Shown: piece by piece, positions 43,041-51,305 of the stretch | Position numbering within the stretch: position 1 is the stretch's first letter | Layout of the letters: every line of letters begins with the position of its first letter | NCBI GenBank assembly: GCA_003241055.1 | Contig: QFOD01000004.1 | Span: 124,001 to 188,000 of the forward strand | Origin: Roseateles depolymerans | GTDB lineage: Bacteria; Pseudomonadota; Gammaproteobacteria; Burkholderiales; Burkholderiaceae_C | Length of the DNA: 64,000 nucleotides | Direction: 5' to 3' | Made by a program: the position numbers and the translations under genes | The notes under the pieces: model-generated | Seen by the model: only the letters and a program-made list of their open reading frames with translations | Databases searched by the model: none | What the model was told of the DNA's origin: nothing

Positions 43041-43739
43041 ATGATCGGTTCATTGAAAGAATTTAGCCCGCGCGCGGGACGCGCGCAGCCCCCTGAAGAG
43101 ACCGGCCCGGCGCTGGAGCTGGACAGCGACTTCGGCCGCCTGGATGGCCCGGCGCTGGACCTGCTGGAACGTCGCTATGGCGAGCGCGGCCTGCAGACGC
43201 GGCGCGAGAGTTTCTCGAGCCGCAGCGAGGATCGTGACGTGACCTGCAGCGTGCGCGACGGCGATCGTCTGCTGGGCACGCTGGGCGTGCGCTTCGACGG
43301 GCCCGGCGGGCTGCACGCCGATCTGCTGTTCGGCCAGGAGCTGGCCGACTGGCGGGAGAGCGGGGTCAGGTTGTGCGAATTCGGCCGGCTGGCCGTGGAC
43401 CGGCATGCGCATGATGCCCGCCGTCTGCTCGCGCAGCTGTTCCACCTGGGCTATCTGCATGCCTACCGGCGCGCGCGCTGCGACCGGCTGGTGATCGAGG
43501 TCAACCCCCGCCATGTCGCGTTCTATCGGCGCTGGCTGGGGCTGCTGCCCTACACGACGGCCCGCCACAATCCGCGCGTGAATGCGCCGGCGGTGCTGAT
43601 GAGCATCGACCTGGTCACCGTGCGCGACCAGATCGCACTGTGGGGCGGCCGCCCCGATGAACTGGCCGCGGCCCGCTGCCTGTATCCGCTGGCCTGGGAC
43701 GAGGCCACCGAGGCCTCGATGCTGGCCAAGCTGCCCTGA
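43041..43739 (+). CDS. FeeM-like N-acyl amino acid synthase
   Basis: A 232-residue GNAT-fold protein, starting MIGSLKEFSPRAGRA. It resembles FeeM-type synthases, which join a fatty acyl group from ACP to an amino acid, and is distantly related to LuxI-type autoinducer synthases. Seen here: SVRDGDRLLGTLGVRFDGPGGLHADLLFGQEL, the conserved CEFGRLAVDRHAHDARRLLAQLFHLGYLHAYRRARCDRLVIEVNPRHVAFYRRWLGL, and VLMSIDLVTVRDQI. It is cytosolic. The facing lpxO gene also works on acyl chains, but whether they cooperate is unknown. The donor acyl chain and amino acid cannot be predicted. Confidence 0.85.
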   Translation: MIGSLKEFSPRAGRAQPPEETGPALELDSDFGRLDGPALDLLERRYGERGLQTRRESFSSRSEDRDVTCSVRDGDRLLGTLGVRFDGPGGLHADLLFGQELADWRESGVRLCEFGRLAVDRHAHDARRLLAQLFHLGYLHAYRRARCDRLVIEVNPRHVAFYRRWLGLLPYTTARHNPRVNAPAVLMSIDLVTVRDQIALWGGRPDELAAARCLYPLAWDEATEASMLAKLP

Positions 43740-43790
43740 ATCGATGCCTGACCACCCGGGCCGCCGAGCGCGGCCTGTCGGGTTCGGGGC

Positions 43791-44495
43791 TTACATCAGG
43801 TCGCCGTTGTACTGGTTGACCTTGTCGGCCACCTTCTTGCCGTACAGGGGCTTGGCCAGGCCCCACAGGATGAAGTTGTTGACCATTCGCGGCAGCCAGG
43901 GCAGCGGCCGCGGCACATCGACGATCAGCACCGCCCGGATGTCGTCCGCATGGTTCACCACCTCGTGGGGCCAGGAGTCGTCGAACATCATCGCCTCACC
44001 CTCCTTCCAGGTGTAGGGCTGGCCCTTCACGATGATCTTCGGCGGGTTGTGCTTGGGCACATGCAGGGCCAGGTGGTAGCGCAGGAAGCCGATGTAGGGG
44101 CCGTCATGCACGGGGATGGACTTGCCCGGCTCCAGCACCGAGAAGAAGGCCTGCAGCAGACCGGGTACCTTCTCCAGCGCCGCGCAGGTGGCGGGGCAGC
44201 GCTCACGGTTGCTGGCCGGCTTGTGGCCCAGCAGTTCCAGGATGAAGACCTTCCAGTTGCCCGCGGTGGTGGACGAAATCTCCGTGGCCGGCTTGTTCAC
44301 GTCGTGATAGTTGGGCATCGCCACCCGTTCGGCCAGCAGCGCCTCGCATTCCGCCTTGATCTGGGGGAACGCCTTCTCGAGCTCGCGCAGTTCGGGGCAG
44401 ATGTCGTCGATGTTGAAGAACACGGGCCGGCGGTCGTAGTCGGCATAGCGCAGCAGGAAGTTGTTCACTGCGCGTTTGGGTGCGTGGTAGTCCAT
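43791..44495 (-). CDS. lpxO: Aspartyl/asparaginyl beta-hydroxylase (LpxO-like)
   Basis: About 234 residues from ATG 44495 (MDYHAPKRAVNNFLLR). A Fe(II)/2-oxoglutarate dioxygenase of the LpxO type, which 2-hydroxylates acyl chains of lipid A. Iron ligands are VHDGPYIGFLRYHLAL (His-x-Asp) and the distal His in MMFDDSWPHEVVN; the 2-oxoglutarate-binding arginine is in DDIRAVLIVDVPRPLP. The upstream frame lacks family sequence, so the shorter start is preferred. There is a weak C-terminal hydrophobic segment. It faces the FeeM-like gene with a 51-base gap. Ornithine-lipid hydroxylation is a possible alternative role. Confidence 0.85.
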   Translation of the reverse strand: MDYHAPKRAVNNFLLRYADYDRRPVFFNIDDICPELRELEKAFPQIKAECEALLAERVAMPNYHDVNKPATEISSTTAGNWKVFILELLGHKPASNRERCPATCAALEKVPGLLQAFFSVLEPGKSIPVHDGPYIGFLRYHLALHVPKHNPPKIIVKGQPYTWKEGEAMMFDDSWPHEVVNHADDIRAVLIVDVPRPLPWLPRMVNNFILWGLAKPLYGKKVADKVNQYNGDLM

Positions 44496-44806
44496 TGCTA
44501 GGGTCTCGCCAAGAAATTGCGGGGGATTATCCCGGGGCATTGCCATCGGAACGTCAACAGGGCTACCCAGCGCCTGCGCCCGCGACTGGCAGCACTGTGC
44601 CTGCAGCGAGCCGTCCTGGGTGCGGCGACAGGGCCGCAACCGACGCGCCGAGCGCCCAGGCGTTGACCTGCGTCAAGTCGAATCCACCCGGAATATCAAT
44701 AAGTGTGAGGATATATATCATCCTTGCTGCTCATTTATGGGCTGATGGGTGGCTTCGCCTGCTGAGCGGGGCGGCCTTCTTCGCGGTTGGGACTCTCGAC
44801 AACAAC
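44496..44806. other. Promoter region of the chemoreceptor gene
   Basis: 311 bases with no gene. Around 44690-44745 the DNA turns AT-rich (AATATCAATAAG, GGATATATATC). It includes an inverted repeat AGGAT/ATCCT at 44708-44724. This is probably the promoter and operator area of the downstream chemoreceptor. No sigma-28-type promoter could be assigned with confidence. Confidence 0.4.
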
Positions 44807-46375
44807 ATGGACTTTCCTCAGTTTTCATCGGTGCGCGCCAAGCTGGGCGTGGCCTTCGGGGCGCTGGCCCTGCTTGTACTCGTGGCGGCGGCGGTGTCGG
44901 TGAAGGGCCTGTCCGACGCTAACCAGCGTTTCGAGCGCTTCACCCAGAGCATCAATGCACGCGCGATGCTGGCGATGCGCATCCGGCAGGCGGTGGACGA
45001 CCGCGCGCTGGCAGCGCGCAATCTGGTGCTGGCACGCAAGGGGGCCGATCGCGAGGAAGAGCTGCGCCGGGTGGAGCGAGCCCATGCCGTTGTGGGTGAG
45101 CGCGTCGCCCGTCTGCGCCAGATGGCCAGTGCGCCGGACGTGCCAGACGAGGCGCGCAGACTGGTGGCGGACATCGACCGTGTCGAGCAGCGCTACGGCC
45201 CCGTGGCGCAGGCCATCGTCGACCTCGCGGTGAAGGGCCAGACCGAGGCCGCCATTGCCAAGATCAACGATGAATGTCGTCCGTTGCTGGATCAGCTGGT
45301 CGGTGCGGCCTTGGCCTACCAGCAACTGGCTGATCGGCGTGAGGAGGAGCTCATCCAGCAATCGCATGACGAATACGCCCGTCAGCGCCTGTGGCTGCTG
45401 CTGGCCTGCGCGGTGGCGCTGGGCGCGGCGATCCTGGCCGGCTGGCAGATCGCCTGCAGCCTGATGCGTGCGCTGGGCGCCGAGCCCGCGCAGCTCGGCG
45501 CCGCGGCCGAGCAGGTCGCACGCGGCGACCTTCGCCCGGTGCGTGGAGTGGAGGGCGCGCATGGCGGCAGCGTGCTGGCCTCGCTGGCCGAGATGCAGGG
45601 CAACCTTGCCAGCATCGTGCAGCAGGTGCGGGAGGCGTCGGACTCCATCGCCACCGGCTCGGCCGAGATCGCCAGCGGCAACGCCGATCTGAGCCAGCGC
45701 ACCGAGGAGCAGGCCAGCGCGCTGCAGCAGACCGCCGCCACGATGGACGAGCTGGCCAGCACTGTGCGCAGCAACGCCGACAACGCGCAGCAGGCCAACC
45801 AGCTGGCGCGCGAGGCCTCGCGGGTCGCGGCCGAAGGCGGCGCTGAGGTGGGCGCCGTGGTGGCGACGATGAAGGCCATCGAGACCAGCTCCCGTCGCAT
45901 CGAGGACATCATTGGGGTCATCGACGGCATCGCCTTCCAGACCAACATCCTGGCGCTCAATGCAGCCGTCGAGGCGGCCCGCGCGGGCGAGCTGGGTCGA
46001 GGCTTCGCGGTGGTGGCGGGCGAGGTGCGGACGCTGGCCCAGCGCAGCGCGGGGGCGGCTCACGAGATCAAGGCCCTGATCCACTCCAGCGTGGCACAGG
46101 TGGCCCAGGGCAGCGAGCTGGCGGACCGGGCCGGCCAGACCATGGGCGAGGTGGTGGCCGCGATCCAGCGGGTCAGCGACATCGTGGCCGAGATCTCGGT
46201 CGCCAGTGCCGAGCAGAGCGAGGGCGTGGGCCAGGTGGGCCAGGCCGTCGCGCAGATGGACCAGGTGACCCAGCAGAACGCGGCGCTGGTGGAGCAGAGC
46301 GCGTCGGCGGCCGAGAGCCTGAAGGCCCAGGCCGGCCAGCTCGTGCAGACCGTGGCCGCCTTCTCGCTGCGCTGA
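44807..46375 (+). CDS. Methyl-accepting chemotaxis protein
   Basis: About 522 residues from ATG 44807 (MDFPQFSSVRAKLGVAFG). The first membrane helix is LGVAFGALALLVLVAAAVSV; the periplasmic ligand domain (residues ~35-190) is a four-helix bundle of the MCP type with INARAMLAMRIRQAVDDRALAARNLVLARKG. The second helix is LWLLLACAVALGAAILAGWQI, followed by a short HAMP-like segment. The cytosolic signalling domain contains the highly conserved hairpin tip RIEDIIGVIDGIAFQTNILALNAAVEAARAGELGRGFAVVAGEVRTLAQRSA and flanking Glu/Gln methylation helices (TEEQASALQQTAATMDELASTV). It ends without a CheR-docking pentapeptide. The ligand is unknown. Confidence 0.95.
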   Translation: MDFPQFSSVRAKLGVAFGALALLVLVAAAVSVKGLSDANQRFERFTQSINARAMLAMRIRQAVDDRALAARNLVLARKGADREEELRRVERAHAVVGERVARLRQMASAPDVPDEARRLVADIDRVEQRYGPVAQAIVDLAVKGQTEAAIAKINDECRPLLDQLVGAALAYQQLADRREEELIQQSHDEYARQRLWLLLACAVALGAAILAGWQIACSLMRALGAEPAQLGAAAEQVARGDLRPVRGVEGAHGGSVLASLAEMQGNLASIVQQVREASDSIATGSAEIASGNADLSQRTEEQASALQQTAATMDELASTVRSNADNAQQANQLAREASRVAAEGGAEVGAVVATMKAIETSSRRIEDIIGVIDGIAFQTNILALNAAVEAARAGELGRGFAVVAGEVRTLAQRSAGAAHEIKALIHSSVAQVAQGSELADRAGQTMGEVVAAIQRVSDIVAEISVASAEQSEGVGQVGQAVAQMDQVTQQNAALVEQSASAAESLKAQAGQLVQTVAAFSLR

Positions 46376-46378
46376 GCC

Positions 46379-47119
46379 TCAGGCGGCCGGGCGCCCCAGC
46401 CGCTGCGACACCAGCGCGGCGGCCTCCCGCAGCGGTGCCGCCAGCGGGCCATCGTCTGCGGTATCGAAGCTGGCGCTCGGGCCGATGGCGGTGAGCGCCA
46501 GCACCAGGCGGCCGGTGGCGTCGAACACCGGCGCGGCCAGCGCGCTCACCCCGGCAATCACGCCATCGCGCGACTCGGCCATGCCACGGGCCTTCACCTC
46601 GCGCAGCAGGGCCTTGGCGGGCAGGGCCTCGCCCAGTGCGGCGGCATCCTCGGCGCGCAGCGCCGCGAACAGCCGGCCCGACGCGGTGCCGGCCAGGCTC
46701 ATCACCGTGCCGTGGCGCATGCTGATGTGCACCGGCGTGGGCCCCTCGGCCACGCGAACGATGGTGGGCCCACGCGTGCCCCACACCGCGATCGCCACCG
46801 TGTGCCCCAGCTGCTCGGCCAGCGCCTCGATGACCGGCGTGGCCAGGCGCACCGGGTCGTACTGCTGCAGGCTGATCAGGCCCAGCTGCAGCGCCAGCGG
46901 CCCCAGGCCGTAGCGGCCGTCGTCCTGGGCCACCAGGCCGATCTTGATGAAGCTCACGAGATAAGGGTGGGCCTTGGCCGCGGGCATGCCGGCCTCGCGG
47001 GCCAGGTCTTTCAGCGCGAGCGGCCGGCCCTGGTGGGCCAGCGCCCTCAGCAGCTGGCCGCCCACCTCGATGCTCTGGATGCCGCGCGGCTGACGGTCGT
47101 GGGACAGGGCGTCGCTCAT
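46379..47119 (-). CDS. IclR-family regulator of the homogentisate cluster
   Basis: About 246 residues from ATG 47119 (MSDALSHDRQPRGIQSIE). The N-terminal winged helix-turn-helix is SIEVGGQLLRALAHQGRPLALKDLAREAGMPAAKAHPYLVSFIKIGLVAQ. The C-terminal effector domain has VAIAVWGTRGPTIVRVAEG, ISMRHGTVMSLAGTASGRLFAA and GVSALAAPVFDATGRLVLALTAIG. It resembles HmgR-type repressors controlling aromatic catabolism. It is divergent from the MBL-monooxygenase-hmgA-fahA operon with an 82-base gap containing a near-perfect palindrome; homogentisate or a precursor would be the natural inducer. Confidence 0.9.
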   Translation of the reverse strand: MSDALSHDRQPRGIQSIEVGGQLLRALAHQGRPLALKDLAREAGMPAAKAHPYLVSFIKIGLVAQDDGRYGLGPLALQLGLISLQQYDPVRLATPVIEALAEQLGHTVAIAVWGTRGPTIVRVAEGPTPVHISMRHGTVMSLAGTASGRLFAALRAEDAAALGEALPAKALLREVKARGMAESRDGVIAGVSALAAPVFDATGRLVLALTAIGPSASFDTADDGPLAAPLREAAALVSQRLGRPAA

Positions 47120-47135
47120 GCGGAAAATTCTATAT

Positions 47136-47153
47136 TGGCAAATGAATTTGTCA
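47136..47153. promoter_or_regulatory. Candidate IclR-type operator in the divergent promoter
   Basis: TGGCAAAT at 47136 and ATTTGTCA at 47146, two bases apart, form an 18-base palindrome with one mismatch. It is AT-rich and lies between the IclR gene and the catabolic operon, where such a repressor would be expected to bind. Confidence 0.65.
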
Positions 47154-47201
47154 TGGGTTAAATTGAATGCCGCGCCGTCAGAGCGCAAGGAGACAAGCCC
47201 C

Positions 47202-48170
47202 ATGACCGGCAGCAAAGCCTTTGCTTCCCAGGCCGACCTGGCCGAGAAGCGCATCAGCTTCGAGCAACTCTCGCCCCACGCCTGGGCCTACACCGCCGAG
47301 GGCGACCCCAACACCGGCGTGCTCATCGGCCGCGACGCGGTGATGGTGGTGGACACCCAGGCCACGCCGGTGATGGCGGCCGACGTGATACGCCGCATCC
47401 GCGAGATCACGCCGCTGCCCATCAAGTACGTGCTGCTGAGCCACTACCACGCGGTGCGGGTGCTGGGCGCGTCGGCCTTTGTGGCCGAAGGCCTGGAGCA
47501 GGTGATCGCCAGCGACGCGACGCTGGCCCTCATCCAGGAGCGCGGCGAGCAGGACAAGGCCAGCGAGATCGGCCGCTTCCCGCGGCTGTTCCGCAATGTC
47601 GAGTCGGTGCCGGCCGGTCTCACCTGGCCCACGCTGACCTTCAGCGGCCGGCTGAGCCTGGACCTGGGCGGCGTGAAGGTCGAGATGTTCTCGCCGGGGC
47701 GCGGCCACACGGCCGGCGACACCGTGGCCTGGCTGCCCGAGGAGCGCGTGCTGTTCAGCGGCGACCTGGTGGAGTTCGACGCCACGCCCTACTGCGGCGA
47801 CGCGCACTTCGCCGACTGGCCCGCCACGCTGGATGCGATCGCCGCGCTGCGGCCCCAGGCCCTGGTGCCGGGGCGCGGCCCCGCGCTGCGCGGCGAGGCC
47901 CAGGTCGCGGCCGGCCTGGCCGGCACGCGTGCCTTCGTCAGCGAGCTGTACGCGGCGGTGCAGGCCGGCCGCGCCGCGGGCGAAGACCTCAGGACCGTCT
48001 ACCAGCGCAGCATGGCCGCGCTGCGCCCGCGCTATGGCCACTGGGTGATCTTCGACCACTGCATGCCCTTCGACGTGAGCCGTGCCTTCGACGAGGCCGG
48101 CGGCACCGCCCACCCGCGCATCTGGACCGCCGAGCGCGACCGCGACATGTGGGCGTCTCTGGAGGGGTGA
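47202..48170 (+). CDS. MBL-fold hydrolase with altered metal site
   Basis: About 322 residues from ATG 47202, with AAGGAG eight bases before it. The metallo-beta-lactamase fold is clear: GVLIGRDAVMVVDTQATPVMAADVIRRI, then VLLSHYHAVRVLGASAF where the usual HxHxDH reads HYHAVR, then GRGHTAGDTVAWLP, LFSGDLVEFDATPY and a C-terminal FDHCMPFDVSRAFDEAGG. The missing Asp and third His suggest one metal site is lost or changed. It is the first gene of the operon leading to hmgA, so a hydrolase step on an aromatic ester or thioester is plausible but not proven. Confidence 0.85.
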   Translation: MTGSKAFASQADLAEKRISFEQLSPHAWAYTAEGDPNTGVLIGRDAVMVVDTQATPVMAADVIRRIREITPLPIKYVLLSHYHAVRVLGASAFVAEGLEQVIASDATLALIQERGEQDKASEIGRFPRLFRNVESVPAGLTWPTLTFSGRLSLDLGGVKVEMFSPGRGHTAGDTVAWLPEERVLFSGDLVEFDATPYCGDAHFADWPATLDAIAALRPQALVPGRGPALRGEAQVAAGLAGTRAFVSELYAAVQAGRAAGEDLRTVYQRSMAALRPRYGHWVIFDHCMPFDVSRAFDEAGGTAHPRIWTAERDRDMWASLEG

Positions 48171-48174
48171 GCCC

Positions 48175-49782
48175 ATGGCCTTCGCCTACCGCCAGAGCGA
48201 GGAGCAGCGCCTGGGCCGTCCCCAGCGCCATGCGGTGGTGGTGATAGGCGCCGGCCCCGTGGGGCTGACGCTGGCGCTGGAGCTGGCCCGCCATGGTCAG
48301 GCCGTGGTGGTGCTGGACGACAACGACGAGCTCAGCAGCGGCTCGCGCGCCGTGTGCTGGGCGCAGAAGTCGCTGGAGGTGTTTGCGCGTCATCCGCTGC
48401 CCGACGGTGCCAGCGTGGCCGATGCGCTGCTGGCGCGCGGCGTGCGCTGGCAGCGGGGCCGGGTCTTTCATGGCGAGCGCGAGGCCTATGCCTTCGACCT
48501 CCAGCCCCAGCCCGGCCACCGCCTGCCGGCCATGCTCAACCTGCAGCAGTGCGAGGTGGAGCAGCGCCTGGTGGAGGCCTGCGCGCAGCGGCCCGAGGTG
48601 GAGCTGCGCTGGAGGCACGAGGTGATCGGCCTCACGCAGACGGCCGAGGGCGTGTGCCTCGACGTGCGCACGCCCGACGGCCTGTTCGAGATGCGGGCCG
48701 ACTGGGTGGTGGCCTGCGACGGTGCGCGCAGCCCCACGCGCACGCTGCTGGGCATTCCCTTCGTGGGCCAGGCCTTCGAGGACCGCTTCCTGATCGCCGA
48801 CGTGAAGCTCGCGCCCGGCGCGCGCCCGCGCGGGCTGGACCCGGCGCGGCCGGAGCGCTGGTTCTGGTTCGACCCGCCGTTTCACCGCGGCCAGTCGGTG
48901 CTGCTGCATGCGCAGGCCGACGGCGTGTGGCGCATCGACTTCCAGCTCGGCCGCCAGGCCGACGCCCAGGCCGAGCGTGAGCCGGAGCGCGTGCGCTCGC
49001 GCGTGGCGGCCATGCTGGGTGAGGGCGTGGAGTTCGAGCTGGCCTGGGTGTCGGTCTACCAGTTCGCCTGCCGACGCGCGCAGCGCTGGCGCGAGGGCCG
49101 GGTCTTGCTGGCCGGCGACGCGGCACACCAGGTCTCGCCCTTCGGCGCGCGCGGCGCCAATAGCGGTGTGCAGGATGCCGAGAACCTGGCCTGGAAGCTG
49201 GCCGCCGTCTGCCGCGGCGCGGCCGGCGCGGCGCTGCTGGACAGCTACGAGTCCGAGCGCCAGCAGGCGGCGGACGACAACATCGCCCACTCCACCCGCG
49301 CGACCGACTTCATCAGCCCGCACAGCGCGCTCAGCCGCCGCCTGCAGCGCGCGGTGCTGGACCTGGCCGAGCACCAGCCCTGGGCGCGCCCGCTGGTCAA
49401 CAGCGGGCGGCTCTCCACGCCCAGCGACCTGGCCGGCTCGCCGCTGCTGACGCCGGACGACGAGCCCTGGCCCGGCGGCCCCGCGCCGGGACAGACGCTG
49501 CCGGATGCACCGCTGTCCGCACCTCTGCCAGGAGCCTGGCTCAGCGCGCTGCAGGGTCAGCCCTTGCTGCTGGCCTTCGGCGAGCCGGCACTGGCGCCGC
49601 GGGGCTGCACGATGCTGAGCCTGCCGGCCCAGGGCCTGGCCGCCGAGCGGCTGGCGGCCGGGGAGGGCGCGCACTACCTGCTGCGCCCCGACGCGGTGGT
49701 GGCCGCCCGCTGGCGCCGCCCGCCCACGCCGGCTGCGCTGGACGCGGCCTGGCAACGACTCTGGGGAGCGGCCCATGGCTGA
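48175..49782 (+). CDS. FAD-dependent aromatic monooxygenase (MhpA-like)
   Basis: About 535 residues from ATG 48175, five bases after the MBL gene. A class-A flavin hydroxylase: the dinucleotide motif is VVVIGAGPVGLTLALELARHGQAVVVLDD, the middle motif is RADWVVACDGARSPTRTLLGI, and the second FAD motif is GRVLLAGDAAHQVSPFGARGANSGVQDAENLAWKL. A C-terminal thioredoxin-like tail follows, as in MhpA/phenol hydroxylases. Its position before hmgA suggests it hydroxylates a ring (for example 3-hydroxyphenylacetate or another precursor) to homogentisate; the substrate is inference. Its end overlaps the next gene by 8 bases. Confidence 0.9.
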   Translation: MAFAYRQSEEQRLGRPQRHAVVVIGAGPVGLTLALELARHGQAVVVLDDNDELSSGSRAVCWAQKSLEVFARHPLPDGASVADALLARGVRWQRGRVFHGEREAYAFDLQPQPGHRLPAMLNLQQCEVEQRLVEACAQRPEVELRWRHEVIGLTQTAEGVCLDVRTPDGLFEMRADWVVACDGARSPTRTLLGIPFVGQAFEDRFLIADVKLAPGARPRGLDPARPERWFWFDPPFHRGQSVLLHAQADGVWRIDFQLGRQADAQAEREPERVRSRVAAMLGEGVEFELAWVSVYQFACRRAQRWREGRVLLAGDAAHQVSPFGARGANSGVQDAENLAWKLAAVCRGAAGAALLDSYESERQQAADDNIAHSTRATDFISPHSALSRRLQRAVLDLAEHQPWARPLVNSGRLSTPSDLAGSPLLTPDDEPWPGGPAPGQTLPDAPLSAPLPGAWLSALQGQPLLLAFGEPALAPRGCTMLSLPAQGLAAERLAAGEGAHYLLRPDAVVAARWRRPPTPAALDAAWQRLWGAAHG

Positions 49783-50014
49783 GCTCAACCTGCCACTGCG
49801 CAGCGGCCCCGAGGTGGACCGCCTCTACGCCGAGCTGATCGCCGCCCAGGCCGACCTCAGCGACGAGGCCGCGGCTGACTGGCTGGCCCGCCTGACCCTG
49901 ATCCTGTGCCAGCACATCGGCGACCCCGAGGTGCTGAGGCAGGCGTTCGCGCTTGCGCGCGAACCCTCTTCGCCTGCGCTCGCACGCGACCCTTCTGGAA
50001 CAAGACATGACTGA
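49775..50014 (+). CDS. DUF2783-family small protein
   Basis: A 79-residue cytosolic helical protein, MAELNLPLRSGPEVDRLYAELIAAQADLSDEAAADWLARLTLILCQHIGDPEVLRQAFALA. The sequence up to FALA is typical of DUF2783 proteins, which recur directly after flavin monooxygenase genes in such clusters and may be their small partners. The final 18 residues (REPSSPALARDPSGTRHD) look like read-through into the hmgA start, so the true end may be recently extended. It overlaps both the monooxygenase (8 bases) and hmgA (8 bases). Confidence 0.8.
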   Translation: MAELNLPLRSGPEVDRLYAELIAAQADLSDEAAADWLARLTLILCQHIGDPEVLRQAFALAREPSSPALARDPSGTRHD

Positions 50015-51305
50015 ACTGAGCTACCTCGCCGGCTTCGGCAACCAGCACCAGAGCGAGGCCGTGGCCGGCGCGCTGCCCGTGGGCCGCAACAGCCCGCAGC
50101 GCGTGGCGCTGGGCCTGTATGCGGAGCTGCTGTCCGGCAGCGCCTTCACCGCCGCGCGGGCCGAGAACCAGCGCAGCTGGCTGTACCGCCGCCAGCCCTC
50201 GGTGGTGGTGGGTGGCTACCAGCCGCTGGCCGCACCGCTCTGGCGCAGCGGCGCGGCCGAGGGCGAACTGGCACCGCCCGACCCGCTGCGCTGGCACCCG
50301 CTGCCGGGCGAGACGGGCCAGGACTTCGTGGACAGCCTGCGCACGCTGGTGGTCAACGGCGACCCGGCCGCGCAGCTGGGCATGGGCGCCCATGTCTATG
50401 CGCTGGACCGCGCGATGGGGCGCCGCGCGCTGGTGAACGCCGATGGCGAGATGCTGCTGGTGCCGCAGCAGGGCCGGCTGCTCATCACCACCGAGCTGGG
50501 CCGGCTGGAAGTGGCGCCGGGCTATATCGCGCTGCTGCCGCGCGGCCTGGCCTTCAAGGTGGACCCGCTGGACGGCGAGGGCCAGCTGCACCGCGGCTAT
50601 GTGTGCGAGAACTTCGGTGCCGCTTTTCGTTTGCCCGAGCTCGGCCCCATAGGCTCCAACGGCCTGGCGAATGCGCGTGACTTCGAGGCGCCCACCGCGT
50701 GGTTTGAAGAAACGTCGGGCCCCTACGAGATCGTCAAGCGCTACGGCGGCCGGCTGTGGCGCGCGACGCAGTCCCACAGCCCCTTCAACGTGGTCGCCTG
50801 GCATGGCAATCTCGCGCCCTGCCGCTACGAGCTGGCGCGCTTCATGACCATCAACACGGTCAGCTTCGACCACCCCGACCCCAGCATCTTCACGGTGCTG
50901 ACCAGCCCCAGCGACACGCCCGGCTGGGCCAATGTGGACTTCGTGATCTTCCCGCCGCGCTGGATGGTGGCCGAGGACACCTTCCGCCCGCCCTGGTACC
51001 ACCGCAACGTGATGAGCGAGTTCATGGGCCTGGTGCTGGGTCAGTACGATGCCAAGCCCGGCGGCTTCAAGCCCGGCGGCGCCAGCCTGCACAACAGCAT
51101 GGTGCCGCACGGGCCCGACACCGAGGCCTTTGCCAAGGCCAGCGCCGCCACGCTGCAACCCCACAAGCTGGAGGCCACCATGGCCTTCATGTTCGAAACC
51201 CGCTGGCCGCTGAGGCCCACCGCCTGGGCGCTGCAGGGCGCGCCGCTGGACACCGCCTATGCCGACTGCTGGCAGGGCCTGAAGGATGAATTCCCCCATG
51301 CTTGA
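50007..51305 (+). CDS. hmgA: Homogentisate 1,2-dioxygenase
   Basis: A 432-residue Fe(II) enzyme that opens the ring of homogentisate to maleylacetoacetate. The start MTELSYLAGFGNQHQSEAV is the usual HmgA opening. The cupin half includes MLLVPQQGRLLITTELGRLEVAPGYIALLPRGL and YVCENFGAAFRLPELGPIGSNGLANARDFEAPTAWFE. Metal-site region: FPPRWMVAEDTFRPPWYHRNVMSEFMGLVLG (His, Glu) and the later SMVPHGPDTEAF (His). Length fits the family. It overlaps the DUF2783 gene and is followed by fahA with overlapping ends, so the pathway is one message. Confidence 0.97.
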   Translation: MTELSYLAGFGNQHQSEAVAGALPVGRNSPQRVALGLYAELLSGSAFTAARAENQRSWLYRRQPSVVVGGYQPLAAPLWRSGAAEGELAPPDPLRWHPLPGETGQDFVDSLRTLVVNGDPAAQLGMGAHVYALDRAMGRRALVNADGEMLLVPQQGRLLITTELGRLEVAPGYIALLPRGLAFKVDPLDGEGQLHRGYVCENFGAAFRLPELGPIGSNGLANARDFEAPTAWFEETSGPYEIVKRYGGRLWRATQSHSPFNVVAWHGNLAPCRYELARFMTINTVSFDHPDPSIFTVLTSPSDTPGWANVDFVIFPPRWMVAEDTFRPPWYHRNVMSEFMGLVLGQYDAKPGGFKPGGASLHNSMVPHGPDTEAFAKASAATLQPHKLEATMAFMFETRWPLRPTAWALQGAPLDTAYADCWQGLKDEFPHA

